Source: Panorpa germanica
Lineage: Eukaryota > Arthropoda > Insecta > Mecoptera > Panorpidae
Length of the DNA stretch: 64,000 bases
Direction: 5' to 3'
Assembly (NCBI GenBank): GCA_963678705.1
Contig: OY783203.1
Span: 6,944,001-7,008,000 of the forward strand
Shown here one piece after another: positions 50,151 through 61,487 of this stretch. The position numbers and the translations under genes were made by a program. The notes under the pieces are model-generated. The model was given only the letters and a program-made list of their open reading frames with translations. It did no database searches and had not been told where the DNA came from. Position 1 is the stretch's first letter, and each line of letters starts with the position of its first letter.

Positions 50151-52642
50151 TAAACAAAAACCATTTTTAGCTAATAATATAAAATGTAAAATAATTTGTG
50201 TAAACCCAAAGAGTATTTTAAACTAAAAATGATAACCACTATATTAAATAATAATATAGTTTTCCAGATTTAACAGTGTCGGCTTCAAACTCATTCAGGA
50301 CTAGTACAGTAATGGTATATTACTTAATACTTATTTCAAGAAAAAAAGGTCGGTAACTGCAAGCTAGTATCAATATCACACGTATCCTTCGAAGCCTTCA
50401 TTTATTATTGGTTCTTCGTAAGAAATACCCTACAAAATAATCAGTAGAAGTAAATAGAGACAACGAGTGAAAGAGAACGACTATGAGGAAGTAATATTTG
50501 ATATAAAAAATAACACCCTTGGTCCCCTTACAAGCAGTTACAGTATCCAGCACTAGCAATTCAACCAAGAAAATAATGGGAGGGGAAGGTACTGAACATT
50601 TTAAAGACCTGTCATTTTTGTCATTATTCTGCACCGATAACGTTGCAAAACCACTGTGGAAAATACCGATTTAAAAAGAAAACTCTACGATATACTTATT
50701 TTTTTTAAATGTATGTATGAAAATATATTTATGTTGTACAGTCTGATTAATTATTATTTCTAATTTTTCTATTACCTTTATTTTAAATGTTTATGGATGG
50801 TAGGTATATTTGGGTATGCTAATCAGAGTGCCAACTAAGTTGCTCTTAAGATTACATCGCTTACGTCGAAACAGTTACGTGGTTAAAGAATAGAGAAGTA
50901 ATATGTCCTATTCTTTGTTATTATAATTCGGATTAAAAGAATAGAAAATTGCCCTTTTCGGATTAATTCAAACCATCTGAAATTTGAAGTAAAGGTTGAA
51001 GAAATGTTTTTAAGGTTTTGATAAAGAGTGCTGCAAAAGACAAAAATAATCCTAAAGAAGATACAAATATGAGTGAAAAATTTATAAGGAACAGCCTGAT
51101 AAATGAAGAACTTAATTTCAAATTCGAAACAGTGTTCCAACGTCACTGTGCAAAATTTAAAGCATTGGATTTAATAAATTAAATGTTGGAGAGAAGTGAA
51201 GCGGTGTCTTGTATAAATGTGTTTACTGATGCACCATGAGCAATAAATAACACAATGGATGCTTTTTGAACCAATGCACACTGAAACACAACTGGCAGAA
51301 CGCTATTTATACGAGTAAATATAACGAAACCGCTTGTGTACGACCTACCTCCGCTTCCTGTATCTTGTACATTCATTCATTAAACAACCATTAAACGGAC
51401 GTTAAACATTTGATAAAGCTTTGATAAAAGATGCAATTGAAAAAAACATAACACTAAAATTGTTGATCAACACTTGTCTCTTACAAGGTTTTAAAGTTAA
51501 ATTGATTCCCAGAAAGTGGGCGATGTCAAAATGGCTCAAGTATTTCTATATTTGTTATTGTTATTCAATAGCAGCTCGAAAATAACAAATGAAATATTTA
51601 GAGAATTTATTATTGTATGTTGAAGCTTATTGACATTTTTGCAATTATTTCTGAATGACGGTGTTGTTATTTAGAAAAAACTGGAACCAAATTATTTCAA
51701 ATTTTACTGTATGATTTTTAGTACAGGATGCAGGCGGCTTAGATTATGCAGATGCATTTGGGTACACAGCGTTTCGGGCGCTCCGAGTGCCCTTATCGCA
51801 CGACTCTATAAAAAAAAGTACTGTATTTTCTGTTTATATAATCAAGAATGTATCCTTATGGATTATCGTATTTTTACTACTAATAATAAGAAGAATTGTT
51901 TTAAAAGTTATAATGTAAAAACCTTGAACATTTCACAATGAATAAAATATCTGCTATTATTCTCTTTATTTTCAATGTAATTCTTTTTATTACATCGGAT
52001 CGTGTTGAATTCTTGTAAATAAAGAGAATAAATAACTGAAATAAAATTATTTATATTTTTTTATAAATTCCAATAATCCAAGTTTGAATTATTGCAAAGG
52101 CAAAAAACTTTTGTAATAAAATAAATCTTTTTTATATATTTTAAATATATTTTACACCGCTGCCTGATAAGTATATGATGTACATAATCAATTTTACTTG
52201 ATAACAACCAACCCAAAAAAATTTAAGTTTGATTTCACAACTTTGAAATTACATTTAACGTTACAACCTTAAATTAAAACTAATATCAGTAAGTAAGAAT
52301 TGGGCTTATACCACTTCGGTAAACACAAATCGTAAAAATTACATTAATAAATGCTAAAAGTTTGAGTAACAACTTTTTTTATTTATTTAAAATCAATTAA
52401 CAATGTTTACAGATTACTACAAAATATTTTTACTATATTATTATTATGTAGCAGATATGTAAAATATACATTACTAATTTATTAGTATATTCGAAAATGT
52501 ATTTTTCATTATTTCTTATATGCTCTGGTATATTTATATTTTATTGAATATTATTTCTTATATGATATGGAATATATGATATATTGGGTACATAAATGGC
52601 TTAAATAAAAATCAAGGCCAAAACTACATTTAAACAAAGAAA

Positions 52643-52732
52643 TTATATATACTGCTCCTGTATTTTTTTAGTAAAATCGTAAATTGATAACTGCACAACT
52701 TCGAGTAGAGGATGCGAATATCTGTTAATGAT
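52643..52732 (-). CDS. F-box/LRR gene A, exon 3
   Basis: Acceptor TTTTTATTTCAG at 52733. 29 codons and stop. The peptide IINRYSHPLLEVVQL...YI parallels DIDAYPHFLLTVYKG...YM of gene C at the same length. Confidence 0.75.
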   Translation of the reverse strand: MINRYSHPLLEVVQLSIYDFTKKIQEQYI

Positions 52733-54922
52733 CTGAAATAAAAAGAAATATTGTAAGAATTTTTTTTTTTTATATTTATTTTTAGTGCATTAACTATTGA
52801 TAGTTATTAGCACTTTAAACCATTTATCAACATATTTTTTGAGAATATATTTAGAACATATATTGTTAGAATTTATAAAATTTCTTAAAATAAGAGTTTA
52901 TTAAGAAGTTCATCTACCTCATCTGAAAGACTGAAGTCTTCAACTACCAACGCTATAGTTGGTCTTGGTTGTTCTTCCGGGTAAACTTGTATTTCGTTTA
53001 CTCTCTCATACACAGACTGAAGACATTCTCTGGTGAAACTGTATCCTAAGACAACCAACGTCTGCGAACATATTTAAAATATTTGTCACATTTATTATCA
53101 CATTCTAAATTTATTATCTAGTGTAAAATTATAAGATACCACTCAATAAGTTCGTAGGATGGGAAAAAATATAGAGTCTGTATAACACTTGTCAAGGCAT
53201 TTAATAGGCAAAAGCAATACTTTATCAATACACAAAATTCAAATTTTTCCATTGTTTTGAAAATTACAAAAGCAGCTGAACTAAAACTTTACACATAACA
53301 TGATACATTTTACGCATAACATTCGAAGATTGAAACCATCTAAAAATCATATGGATTTGTCAATAATGGTAGCTCCATTATTCCTGCTCCAGTTCATTTA
53401 CTGATTTTATTAAAATTGGGCAACTGATAGAGGTGGTACAGCTCAGTAAAGTTACCTCCAAAATATTTGGTTCCAGAAATATCCAAGAACTTCTAAAGGT
53501 CTGGTTTACCTATACTGTACCTGTTCATCACAAAGACCACGCTGAAATAAATGTAGATCAAGGGTGAAATCACGTTGGAATCGTATACGGGCGTATGCTT
53601 GAGCAATGAAGCTTTGTCGACTATATCGGTCCTTTTCGGATTTACAAGGTTAGAAAAGGACAGATATATATGATACGCGCGTGTATGATTCCAATGTGAA
53701 TCTAATCATACTCTTTAATAAACTAGGTTTTAAATTTTTCATTTAACTCTCCTTGAATTTTCAAAAATAATTACATATATAAATGTGTGTGTGTGTTTGG
53801 CATACTTACAACTAAATCTCGGCATTCATCAATAACGTTACAAGCAATATCCGTGACATTTATTGAGTTGGTGGTAAGGCACAACGTCGTTATAGCAGAA
53901 CAACGGCTTATCCCATTCAAGAATAAGTTATCATTATTTTCAGAGCTTAAAGAAAATAAACCCAAAGATCGTAAATGCTGCAAACGTCCCAGTTCCGAAA
54001 TGCTTCTAGCTGTCAATGAAATACTACGGTTCTCTTCATTAGCTCCAAATCCATTCGCATAATTAATTTCAAATGGAAGAAATCCAAGTAATAAATGTTC
54101 CAATTTTGGACAAGTGTTACAAATAAGTACCAACATATCATCATTTAATTGAGAATTATTAAATAAAGTTAAAAATGTTATATTATTTTGAAAATTGAAA
54201 ATGTTAGTCGCTACTGGGTGAGGTTGTGCTGTACTAAAATTCTGTTGTAGTATTTGTAGCTGTGGCTTCTCATGCATCATTCTTTCAATAAAATCAAGAG
54301 GAACATCAAAGCAATAGTCAAAACGAATTCGCTTTAATGATTTCAAGTTAGCAGTAAATTCATAAAAGTTGGTTGAATATAGGTGACATGACGTCAAACT
54401 AAAATCGGCAATACCTGATGGCAAACCTTTCAAGCAAATACCTTCATGGCGACAATAGTGACCAAGTATATGAACATGTTTCAAATAAATATTCTTTTCA
54501 AATAATTCTTTTAAATGAATACAGCGAACTGTTGGTGCAACACGAAGTACTAGTTCTTCCAGGTTAATGCAGTTTTCTGACAAACGCTGAACCTCCGGTA
54601 CTGATAAAGTCAGACCGTTTATATTTAATCCTTTAATTCTTCTTAAATGTTGCAAAATATCTTGCAACTGAAAGGTATCTCCATAATTTTTAATACATCT
54701 TATTTGTCGTTTGCTTTGAATGTGATTGTTGATTATAAACATTAGCTGTTCTCGATTACATTCAGCTAGAGTTCTATCAACAGAAAATTCGATATCTTCC
54801 AGCCACAACGGGACCATTACTCGTTGCCAACGTCTGGACACTTTTTCCGCAGAAAGCCGATCAGGTAGAGATAAGTAGCAAAATATGCAATATAGCAAAT
54901 CGTCACTTAATACGTTGTCCAT
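52643..54922 (-). CDS. F-box/leucine-rich-repeat protein A (three coding exons)
   Basis: Joining 54922-53810, 53061-52918 and 52732-52643 gives 1347 nt, 448 residues. All junctions are phase 0 and use GT-AG. Residues 5-45 are an F-box (LSDDLLYCIFCYLSLPDRLS, then KVSRRWQRV), and the rest is a run of irregular LRRs with repeated LxxLxLxxC/N patterns. By family knowledge, an F-box binds Skp1 and the LRRs choose a substrate for SCF-type ubiquitination in nucleus or cytoplasm. The short exons 2 and 3 are supported by alignment with paralogues B and C: exon 2 gives TLVVLGYSFTRECL (B: RLTLFGYKITRTHI), and exon 3 is 29 residues in both A and C. The ATG follows an acceptor (TAATTTTGCAG) by 8 nt, implying a 5' UTR intron. 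A possible polyadenylation signal, AATAAA on the - strand, lies at 52545-52540. The orthologous name is unknown. Confidence 0.88.
52918..53061 (-). CDS. F-box/LRR gene A, exon 2
   Basis: Acceptor TATGTTCGCAG at 53062-53063, donor GATGAG|GTAGAT at 52917. 48 codons. The last 13 residues before the donor align without gaps with gene B (ending SLSDE in A, CFDKM in B). The donor is weaker than GTAAGT. If unused, the frame continues for 10 residues (VDELLNKLLF) to a stop at 52885, giving a 429-residue isoform. Confidence 0.8.
53566..53702. mobile_element. Palindromic MITE in intron 1 of gene A
   Basis: CACGTTGGAATCGTATACGG at the left faces GTGTATGATTCCAATGTGAA at the right. An inner pair, ATCGGTCCTTTT and AAAAGGACAGAT, continues the foldback. 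About 137 bp with no coding content. Confidence 0.7.
53810..54922 (-). CDS. F-box/LRR gene A, exon 1
   Basis: 371 codons, from the ATG at 54922 to the donor TTAGTT|GTAAGT (53809). It carries the F-box and most LRRs. Reading through the donor adds ten chance residues and a stop, which is why an unspliced reading looks complete. Confidence 0.9.
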
Positions 54923-56529
54923 TTCTTCAACTGCAAAATTACAAAAATTAAATATTGAATAATTAATTGAAAGTCCAGGCGTCGTGAATTAGACTAATCC
55001 AATATTCATGTATTACCCTACAAATATTTTTTCTTATCGCAGTAATGTCGATTTTTCGAAGCACGTTTTAGGCAACAGTTTGAAAATATATTTGGTTAGT
55101 ATTTGTTTCCGTTCAGAAAAATAGATTTCGTATTTTAAATTGGGGTGTGGCCTATTTACACGATTTGAAATATCTCCAAGATAGAGGTCCGTTACTAACA
55201 CTATATCGTCGAAATTTCGATTCAGATAATAGTTATGAGAATATCGTATTCGAATCTTATACGTTTCTGATCGATATAGTTTGTACGGTAATAATGGCAA
55301 ATAAAGGCTTAACCTTAACTACAATATTATTCGCCAGCATTAACAAACACTAATTTAATTCACGACGTCTGAGAAAATGCTACAAAATAAGGCACTTAGT
55401 TTGAAATAATTATAACTGAACTTAACTGAATTTTTATGACTCTACCATATAGTATATCGTAGCTGCAATTATTTGTCCTAAGCCATATTCAAGTTATAAT
55501 AATTATCTAATTTATAATTAATAATCCTTTAAAATTAAATCACATCTACAAAGGTATATTTCAAAACATTAAGAATTTGGTTTGATTGAATATCGGAATT
55601 TTTAAAATAAAAAAATTTAAAATAAAAATCAATATATTTTTTTATAATATACAGATTTTAATTTGATTAAAAAATGAAAGAAAAGTCACTTACAAAATAA
55701 TTATTGATTATTTCCACAGGTGATATGTATAGATGAACTCTACTCTAGTTACTAACTATTACTTTCAAATTACAACATCAAGTAAAGTTATTTCTAAAAC
55801 ATTTCCAATATAAGTAATATCATGTAAAGGATAATCACACGGTGACTAATCTTCTGTTCAAAAATAGTTAAAAAAAAAAGTTATACTTATTTTTAAGGTA
55901 ATACAGTTTGCATTATTAAAACTGAAAAATATATAAAGTTCATCCTTGAACATCCTGTGAACCAATTTTGAATTGAAAAATTTCTTTTTCATTTTAATGT
56001 CATAACTGACTTACTTAAGTACGAATAACAACATTAGGTGGTTAAGTCGTGAAACAGATCGTCAAAGATGTCATAGACTGTATGGCACAACCGGTACATG
56101 CCTATAGTCAAATCTCAGATGTCTCTGATTAGCTGTGTATCTTTAAATTCTCAGCAACAAAAAAATAAATAGAAAAAAAAAAATTATATATCCATATAAT
56201 AACATTGTGAAATAGTACCTTTACGTTTATTAAAAATTAGTAGAATAACATCGCGCTTTAGTTTTAATAAATTCCAGGAAATGAAATCATATGTTATTAA
56301 TATTTTAAAAGAATACAAACAATCCATAAGCCAATAATACATAGTTTTCGCATCGTTCACTGAAAGTATTTAAAACACTGCCTATCTGGTTATCATTTAA
56401 TAATAATAAATTTTAATTATACATTATAGAATTCATAATATGCAGTACATATTTTCAACGATTCATGAGTTAGAAATTTCATGATTTTTATAATTAGGTA
56501 TGAAGAATATTTTGATTGGAATTTCATTT

Positions 56530-56676
56530 ATTTAACGTTGGCTTATCACCAACAACCTACTACTATATTAAAGAATTTTAGGGTGGCATGATAGTGTGCT
56601 ACACAACTACCTAATATGGTTATGAGAATACATAATCACAACAACCAAACCAAATATAGGAACCCTGATCCGTCAA
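56530..56676 (-). mobile_element. SINE body and tail fragment
   Basis: The reverse complement reads GACGGATCAGGGTTCCTATA, then TTTGGTTTGGTTGTTGTGAT, GATTATGTATTCTCATAACC, then AGTAGTAGGTTGTTGGTGAT and CCAACGTTAAATAAATG. It keeps the body and 3' tail but not the A and B boxes. Confidence 0.6.
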
Positions 56677-56739
56677 TTTTTAATAAAATTAGAAAACCAA
56701 TCGGCATGTATATCAATAAAGATTCAAACTAGGTAAAAC

Positions 56740-56890
56740 CCAGGTAAAATATTATCTTATTAGGCAAGATTCACATGACAATACAAGATAATTCCAAAGT
56801 TTATTTTCTACATCTCATATGAAAATTGTCTTGCAATGCATACTTTCTAGCTTACTACAAGTTAATTTAAGTGTTACATTTTCTACCTGG
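56740..56890. mobile_element. 151-bp MITE with CCAGGTA ends
   Basis: The left end is CCAGGTAAAATATTATCTTA and the right end, reverse-complemented, is CCAGGTAGAAAATGTAACAC. The interior GAAAATTGTCTTGCAATGCA is shared with 34585 and 40655. It is the shortest copy with both ends. Confidence 0.65.
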
Positions 56891-57010
56891 AATTGAATAA
56901 ACATAATCTTACGAACAGCACAGATTGAAGTCGGTGTGCTATGTTTCCAGTGCTACACTTTTCTGAGTTTGACTTTTAATATTATAAACAATTTAATTCG
57001 TTCAGTACTT

Positions 57011-57213
57011 AAATTAAGGTGTTTCAACAAGAGCGTTCATTTTACATCAATAGAGAAACGAAATATTATTTCTGTGAAAATGTTTATTTTTATTTTAATC
57101 TAAAGTACAAACTCTGAGGTTACTTATGAAGCGCAATATCTGCCAAATGTGACCGAAATATTTCGTTTTTCTATTAATTTAAAATGACCGCTCTTGTTGA
57201 AACACCTTAATTT
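57011..57213. mobile_element. Inverted-repeat MITE (AAATTAAGGTGTTTCAAC ends)
   Basis: AAATTAAGGTGTTTCAACAA through CATTTTACATCAATAGAGAA faces its near-exact reverse complement ending GTTGAAACACCTTAATTT. About 60-bp arms, 203 bp in all. Copies at 48418-48638 and a partial inverted one at 60165-60270. Confidence 0.8.
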
Positions 57214-57531
57214 CCAACATAGATAAAAATAGGCCGATAATAAATATATTAAATTTTTAATTAAATAAGAAAACATATAAAAAGTTGATTAATAATTTTA
57301 TTGATAATTGTCTTATTATTTTATTTCGGTTTTTATTACGGTTTATTTAAAAATATTTTTAAAACATTATATAATTTAATGTTTTAATAATTAAAATAAT
57401 AAATCAATTATTATAAAATATAAATCAGGTCAATACAAAATATTTCAATTCATACAAATTATAAAAGAATATATTCATATTGCAATTTTCGTTATAGCAG
57501 TACAGTAAAATTCTCGTATTTTGAAATACGT

Positions 57532-57606
57532 TTAGATTCCTTGAACGTAGGTGTGTACATCGCTTTCAGAAACCCTGAAGGGATACTTTGGTATACCTCT
57601 TAAAAT
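57532..57606 (-). CDS. F-box/LRR gene B, exon 3
   Basis: 24 codons and TAA. The peptide ILRGIPKYPFRVSESDV... shares position and the aromatic/proline pattern with exon 3 of A and C, and is five residues shorter. Confidence 0.65.
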   Translation of the reverse strand: MLRGIPKYPFRVSESDVHTYVQGI

Positions 57607-59282
57607 CTGTAATTAAATTTAATTACAATTAATTTCTAAATTTGTCATAGATTATAGTATAATTTTGTATAGTAAAAATTATTATTATTATTAATTTATA
57701 AGATGTAATATTTAATCATACCATTTTATCAAAACATCCGTTTTCTAGGGTCAATTCTATACACCGCCGTACTCCAAGACGCTTTTGCCACTTTCCGCTT
57801 TCTTTAACAGCAGTTTGCATTGTCTTAATATGGGTCCTTGTAATTTTATACCCAAATAGCGTTAGACGCTGAAAACATAATTTAAGTAAGTATTAGGGGT
57901 CTAGATTAATATGTAAAAAAGAATCGTTATTGAAGAATTTAATGACTTCTTTCTAATTTAAGCCAGGTTCATCTCTTCTGTAATGGATTAATTTCGCCAC
58001 AAAAGTTGTTTCAAAATTGGATTGCAGTAGATTGCATTTTAAAGTAGATTGCATGGACTACACTACTCAATTACATCGTCCCCTTTTGTATTAACAAAAA
58101 TAGTATACATGTTCTAATTAATGTAATTAGGTAAATAATTAATATCTAAATACTTACAATTAGGTTATCTAATTCTGTACTAACTGCACAAGCAATATCT
58201 GTGATATCTCTGTTCATCGTACGAAAACATAACGTTTCTAAATTTTTGCAGTATCGTACTCCATTCAAGAAGTTGTTGTTCTCTTCTTTAGGGAATAAAT
58301 TAAATAGGCCCAACGTTTTAAGATTTTTTAATTGTTGTAACTTGGATATACTTTCCTCAGACAATGAAATAAATCCATTCATTTTAGAATTTTCTAATTG
58401 ATTTACATTTAACTCATTAAATGGGAGAAATCCAACAAGTAGACTTTCTAATTGTGGACAATAGTCACAAATATTTGAAAGCAAATCATCGTCAACCTGG
58501 CTGTTGTTTAATAAATTTAAAACCATCAGATTGTTTGGATATTGGAGAAAGGTGTCACATCTGAAATGAGGCGGTTTGTCCGATATATTGAATTTCAATG
58601 ATTGTAAGGTAGGTTGTTCCCGTATGAGAAACGAAATTAGATCAGCAGGAAGACCCTCGCAATTTCCCAGGTGAAGTTTCATTAGTAATTTCATCTGTAC
58701 AATACATTTTACAAAAAGTGTTCGTTTTGTTATTTTGCAGGAAATTAGACTTAACTTGGAAACATTACTTGATAATCCCGAAAAGCAATTGCCATCCTTT
58801 CCGCAGCAGTGATTAATAAGAGTTACATGCGCTAATGTTGGAAGACTTGAGTACAGCTTGTTTAAGGTTTGGCAAGTTACTTTGTTATTGACCCCAAGCA
58901 CAAGTTCACTCAATTTTGTACAGTTTAATGATATCTTCATCACTTGATGATCACTTAGCGTCAATCCATTTAAATTCAGGCTGCTAAGTTTACTTAAATG
59001 TGGTACAATATCGGGAAACAGACAGTTGTATCCATAATTTCGAACACATCTAATTTTGGTAATATTTTTTTTCTTCTTCAAAGCAAACGATAAAGAATGA
59101 TTATATGGTTTATAGTGTTCCAGCAGCTTATCAATCGAGAATATTTGAGGATCATCAAGTCCACTATAAGAATTTGGCTTACTACTTTTATTAAACTTTG
59201 TAACAACGGAGTGATTATATCTCTCCTCCACTGACAAATAGCAAAACTTGCAAGTAATTAACGAATCTTTCAACTTATCCAT
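57532..59282 (-). CDS. F-box-like/leucine-rich-repeat protein B (three coding exons)
   Basis: Joining 59282-58158, 57868-57722 and 57606-57532 gives 1347 nt, 448 residues, exactly the length of gene A. All introns are phase 0 (donors GTAAGT and GTATGA, acceptors TATGTTTTCAG and TTAATTACAG). The LRR region aligns with A throughout (LNGLTLSDHQVMKIS, NNSQVDDDLL, CPQLESLLVGFLPF, DITDIACAV). The N-terminus keeps FCYLSVEER but lacks the VxRRW motif of the F-box, reading VVTKFNKSSK, and the next segment diverges. It may not bind Skp1 well, or it uses a diverged F-box. The ATG (CCATGG) lies 17 nt after an acceptor (TTTCTTTCTTTCAAG), as in A, so a 5' UTR intron is likely. I infer an SCF adaptor or an LRR protein derived from one. 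Confidence 0.88.
57722..57868 (-). CDS. F-box/LRR gene B, exon 2
   Basis: 49 codons beginning RLTLFGYKITRTHI and ending ENGCFDKM, in phase with exons 1 and 3. Reading past the donor ATG|GTATGA hits an immediate stop (valine, then TGA), so splicing is needed for exon 3 to be used. Confidence 0.8.
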
Positions 59283-60164
59283 GGTCTAGTCCTTAGAATC
59301 TTGAAAGAAAGAAAAATATAAATGATTTACACAAATATGTACCAATGACAATTATAAACACAGTTATGTAGCATTTACCTAAGCACATCAGGTACTTTAT
59401 TTTATGTAAATGCTACGTTCATGTGTAACTGATGAACTAATTCTACATCAAGGATTAAAAAAATATATATTATTCTGATCTAACTTGTTGCACTGGTTGA
59501 CATTTCCGATAAATCAGAGTTAAGATTGATAATCCTATCAAAGTCTTAGAACTACCCAATGCCGAAATTTTGGCTGTATTTTAGGGCACAGAAAATATTC
59601 CCAAGGTCGTTCGAATTTTTGGCTTTGGTAAATTTGGCTTTTCAGTACTGACCTCAATATATAAAAGTACAAATGGAATTGGGAAAAGGAAAGAACATTG
59701 GGCTATTAACCCTTCTAAGGTATAATCCACCATTGATATTTTACTAAAAAGACTAACAAGACTTTACTTTCAGAACCTTTTCAACATGGATTTCAGCATT
59801 GAATTCCATGCAAATACAGTAAAGACAAGTTATCACATAGATTATTTATTTCAATATAGAAAACTGTTAAATAAATGAATAACTTACTAAAAATTAAATA
59901 ACAAATTATTGACTTCCTTTTGATTGCACAGAATTTGGTCACTACCAAGCTACGGAATAGAATGAATGACTAAAAATTATTAAAACTGGTACAGCTTTAA
60001 TGTTATAATCACACGATGAATTACAACGTAATCTTTAAAAAATACCTCGTCCTGTATTTAGACTTCCAAAATATAGAATGCAATTCAGAAAGTCGAACGG
60101 GCTTGTGAATTAATTTTGTACAAATGGTTTTTATAATTTATGTTTTAAATATAGAATCTGTCAA

Positions 60165-60270
60165 TAAGAGCGGTCATTTTAAATCAATAGAAAAACGCAA
60201 CATTTCGATGTTGTGTTTCATTACTAACTTCAAAATTTGTACTTTAGATTAAAATAAAATGAAAAGCGAA
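60165..60270. repeat. Partial MITE, family of 57011-57213
   Basis: CAATAAGAGCGGTCATTTTA, AATCAATAGAAAAACG, then AATTTGTACTTTAGATTAAA. One arm and part of the centre are kept. Confidence 0.6.
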
Positions 60271-60900
60271 TAAAGGAGCTGATGGGAGGAGGCAACGAAG
60301 GAAAGAGGTATATGGCGAAGGTTCAAAAAACATTTGCACTGATAACGCGTGTTATTGCCACCGTTATTGGGGGAAATTTTTTATAGCTGTCATGTCAAAT
60401 TCAATTCTCTCCAGTGTGAATTAAATCTGTGAGAAAGTAACTTAAGATAGTCATGAAATTTCTACATATTTCTAGTAATACTGAAACATTAAAAAAGCAA
60501 GAATTATAATATTTACTTTTTTTAAATATATTTTTAATAAATCAAAAAAATCTTTATGTGATATTGTCTTTATAATCTAAAAACAAAAATGCAATGGCTT
60601 TTACACATTTTTTTAAATTGAAAGAAATTGATAATCAGTTTTTTAAATGTTTTAAACAAACAATGTCTATTGTTTGTGGTGTTGACAAAAAATAAATAAA
60701 TCAATAAATTATATGACTGATAAAGCAGTGTTATTAAAAACTATACAAATACAATGAATGAAAAATGAATTTATGTATTTAATTTAAACAAATTATAATT
60801 ATGAATAACGTTAGATATTGTGAAATATTATTCTCTCAATAATGAAACCGCAGTAAGACTGAATCAAACCATAACTCAAAAAATGCTTAATGAATATTTT

Positions 60901-61141
60901 AACGACACAGTGTGTCTTTTCACTTTTGAGTCTTTGGGTTCGAGATTGGGTCCGGATCAGAGTTATATTTTCTGGCTTTAGTTATTATCAAGTTATATTG
61001 ATTATGTACGTACTTTATCGTACACTCATTAGGCAGCGGTGTAATTCACATATATAAGACCGTGACACCACAAAAACTGTCAACATAGCAGGAGGTCATC
61101 AGTGAAAGAACTCTGCATCTGAATTAGACCGACGTTAAATG
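60901..61141 (+). mobile_element. tRNA-derived SINE with complete tail
   Basis: AACGACACAG, then a deletion of the A-box region, B box GGGTTCGAGATTGGG, GGATCAGAGTTATATTTTCT, GATTATGTACGTACTTTATC, CATTAGGCAGCGGTGTAATT, AGCAGGAGGTCATCAGTGAA, GAATTAGACCGACGTTAAAT. It shows the family's full 3' structure. Confidence 0.8.
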
Positions 61142-61397
61142 AATTAAATAAAAATGAATGTTGAATGAATTTTTTTTAATATTATTGAAAATTTTACATT
61201 ATTTTTTACAATTAATATTGTTTAGACATTTTAAAATTACATGAAATCACATTTATAACAATAATTATAAATAAAATAAATAGATTTATATTAAACATTA
61301 CTACATTAACCAAAATCATTACATTAAATACTTTGCCAGTCCAGATAAAATCGATAATCGAATCGATATCATTTTCTAATACATTGGTGATGCAGTT

Positions 61398-61487
61398 TCA
61401 CATATAAGTGTTCTGTAATTCGATTAGCATATCATTTGGTATCCCCTTATAAACTGTCAGCAAGAAATGAGGATATGCATCAATATC
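61398..61487 (-). CDS. F-box/LRR gene C, exon 3
   Basis: 29 codons and TGA (61400-61398), after acceptor AATATATTTCAG. DIDAYPHFLLTVYKG matches exon 3 of A in length and pattern. Confidence 0.75.
   Translation of the reverse strand, partial: DIDAYPHFLLTVYKGIPNDMLIELQNTYM

Larger units (their letters stand above)
54923..57531. other. Intergenic region between F-box genes A and B
   Basis: It contains the 5' leader of A (acceptor at 54931-54932), a stretch open on both strands at 55034-55353 that may hold A's promoter or first noncoding exon, a SINE tail (56530-56676), a small MITE (56740-56890) and an inverted-repeat MITE (57011-57213). The 3' UTR of B lies before 57531. Several TTTATT motifs, read as AATAAA on the - strand, occur at about 57319-57350. 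Confidence 0.55.
59283..61397. other. Intergenic region between F-box genes B and C
   Basis: It holds B's leader (acceptor at 59300-59301), a partial MITE at 60165-60270, a SINE at 60901-61141 and AT-rich unique sequence. No other coding signal is seen. Confidence 0.55.

Noticed and set aside
51179..51376. A 65-codon - strand frame (MNVQDTGSGGRSYTSGF...)
   Set aside because: No splice context, no family resemblance that I can name, and no relation to the F-box genes. I could not support it as a gene.
55034..55353. Overlapping open frames on both strands upstream of gene A
   Set aside because: Neither resembles a known protein. More likely leader or promoter sequence of A that happens to lack stops.
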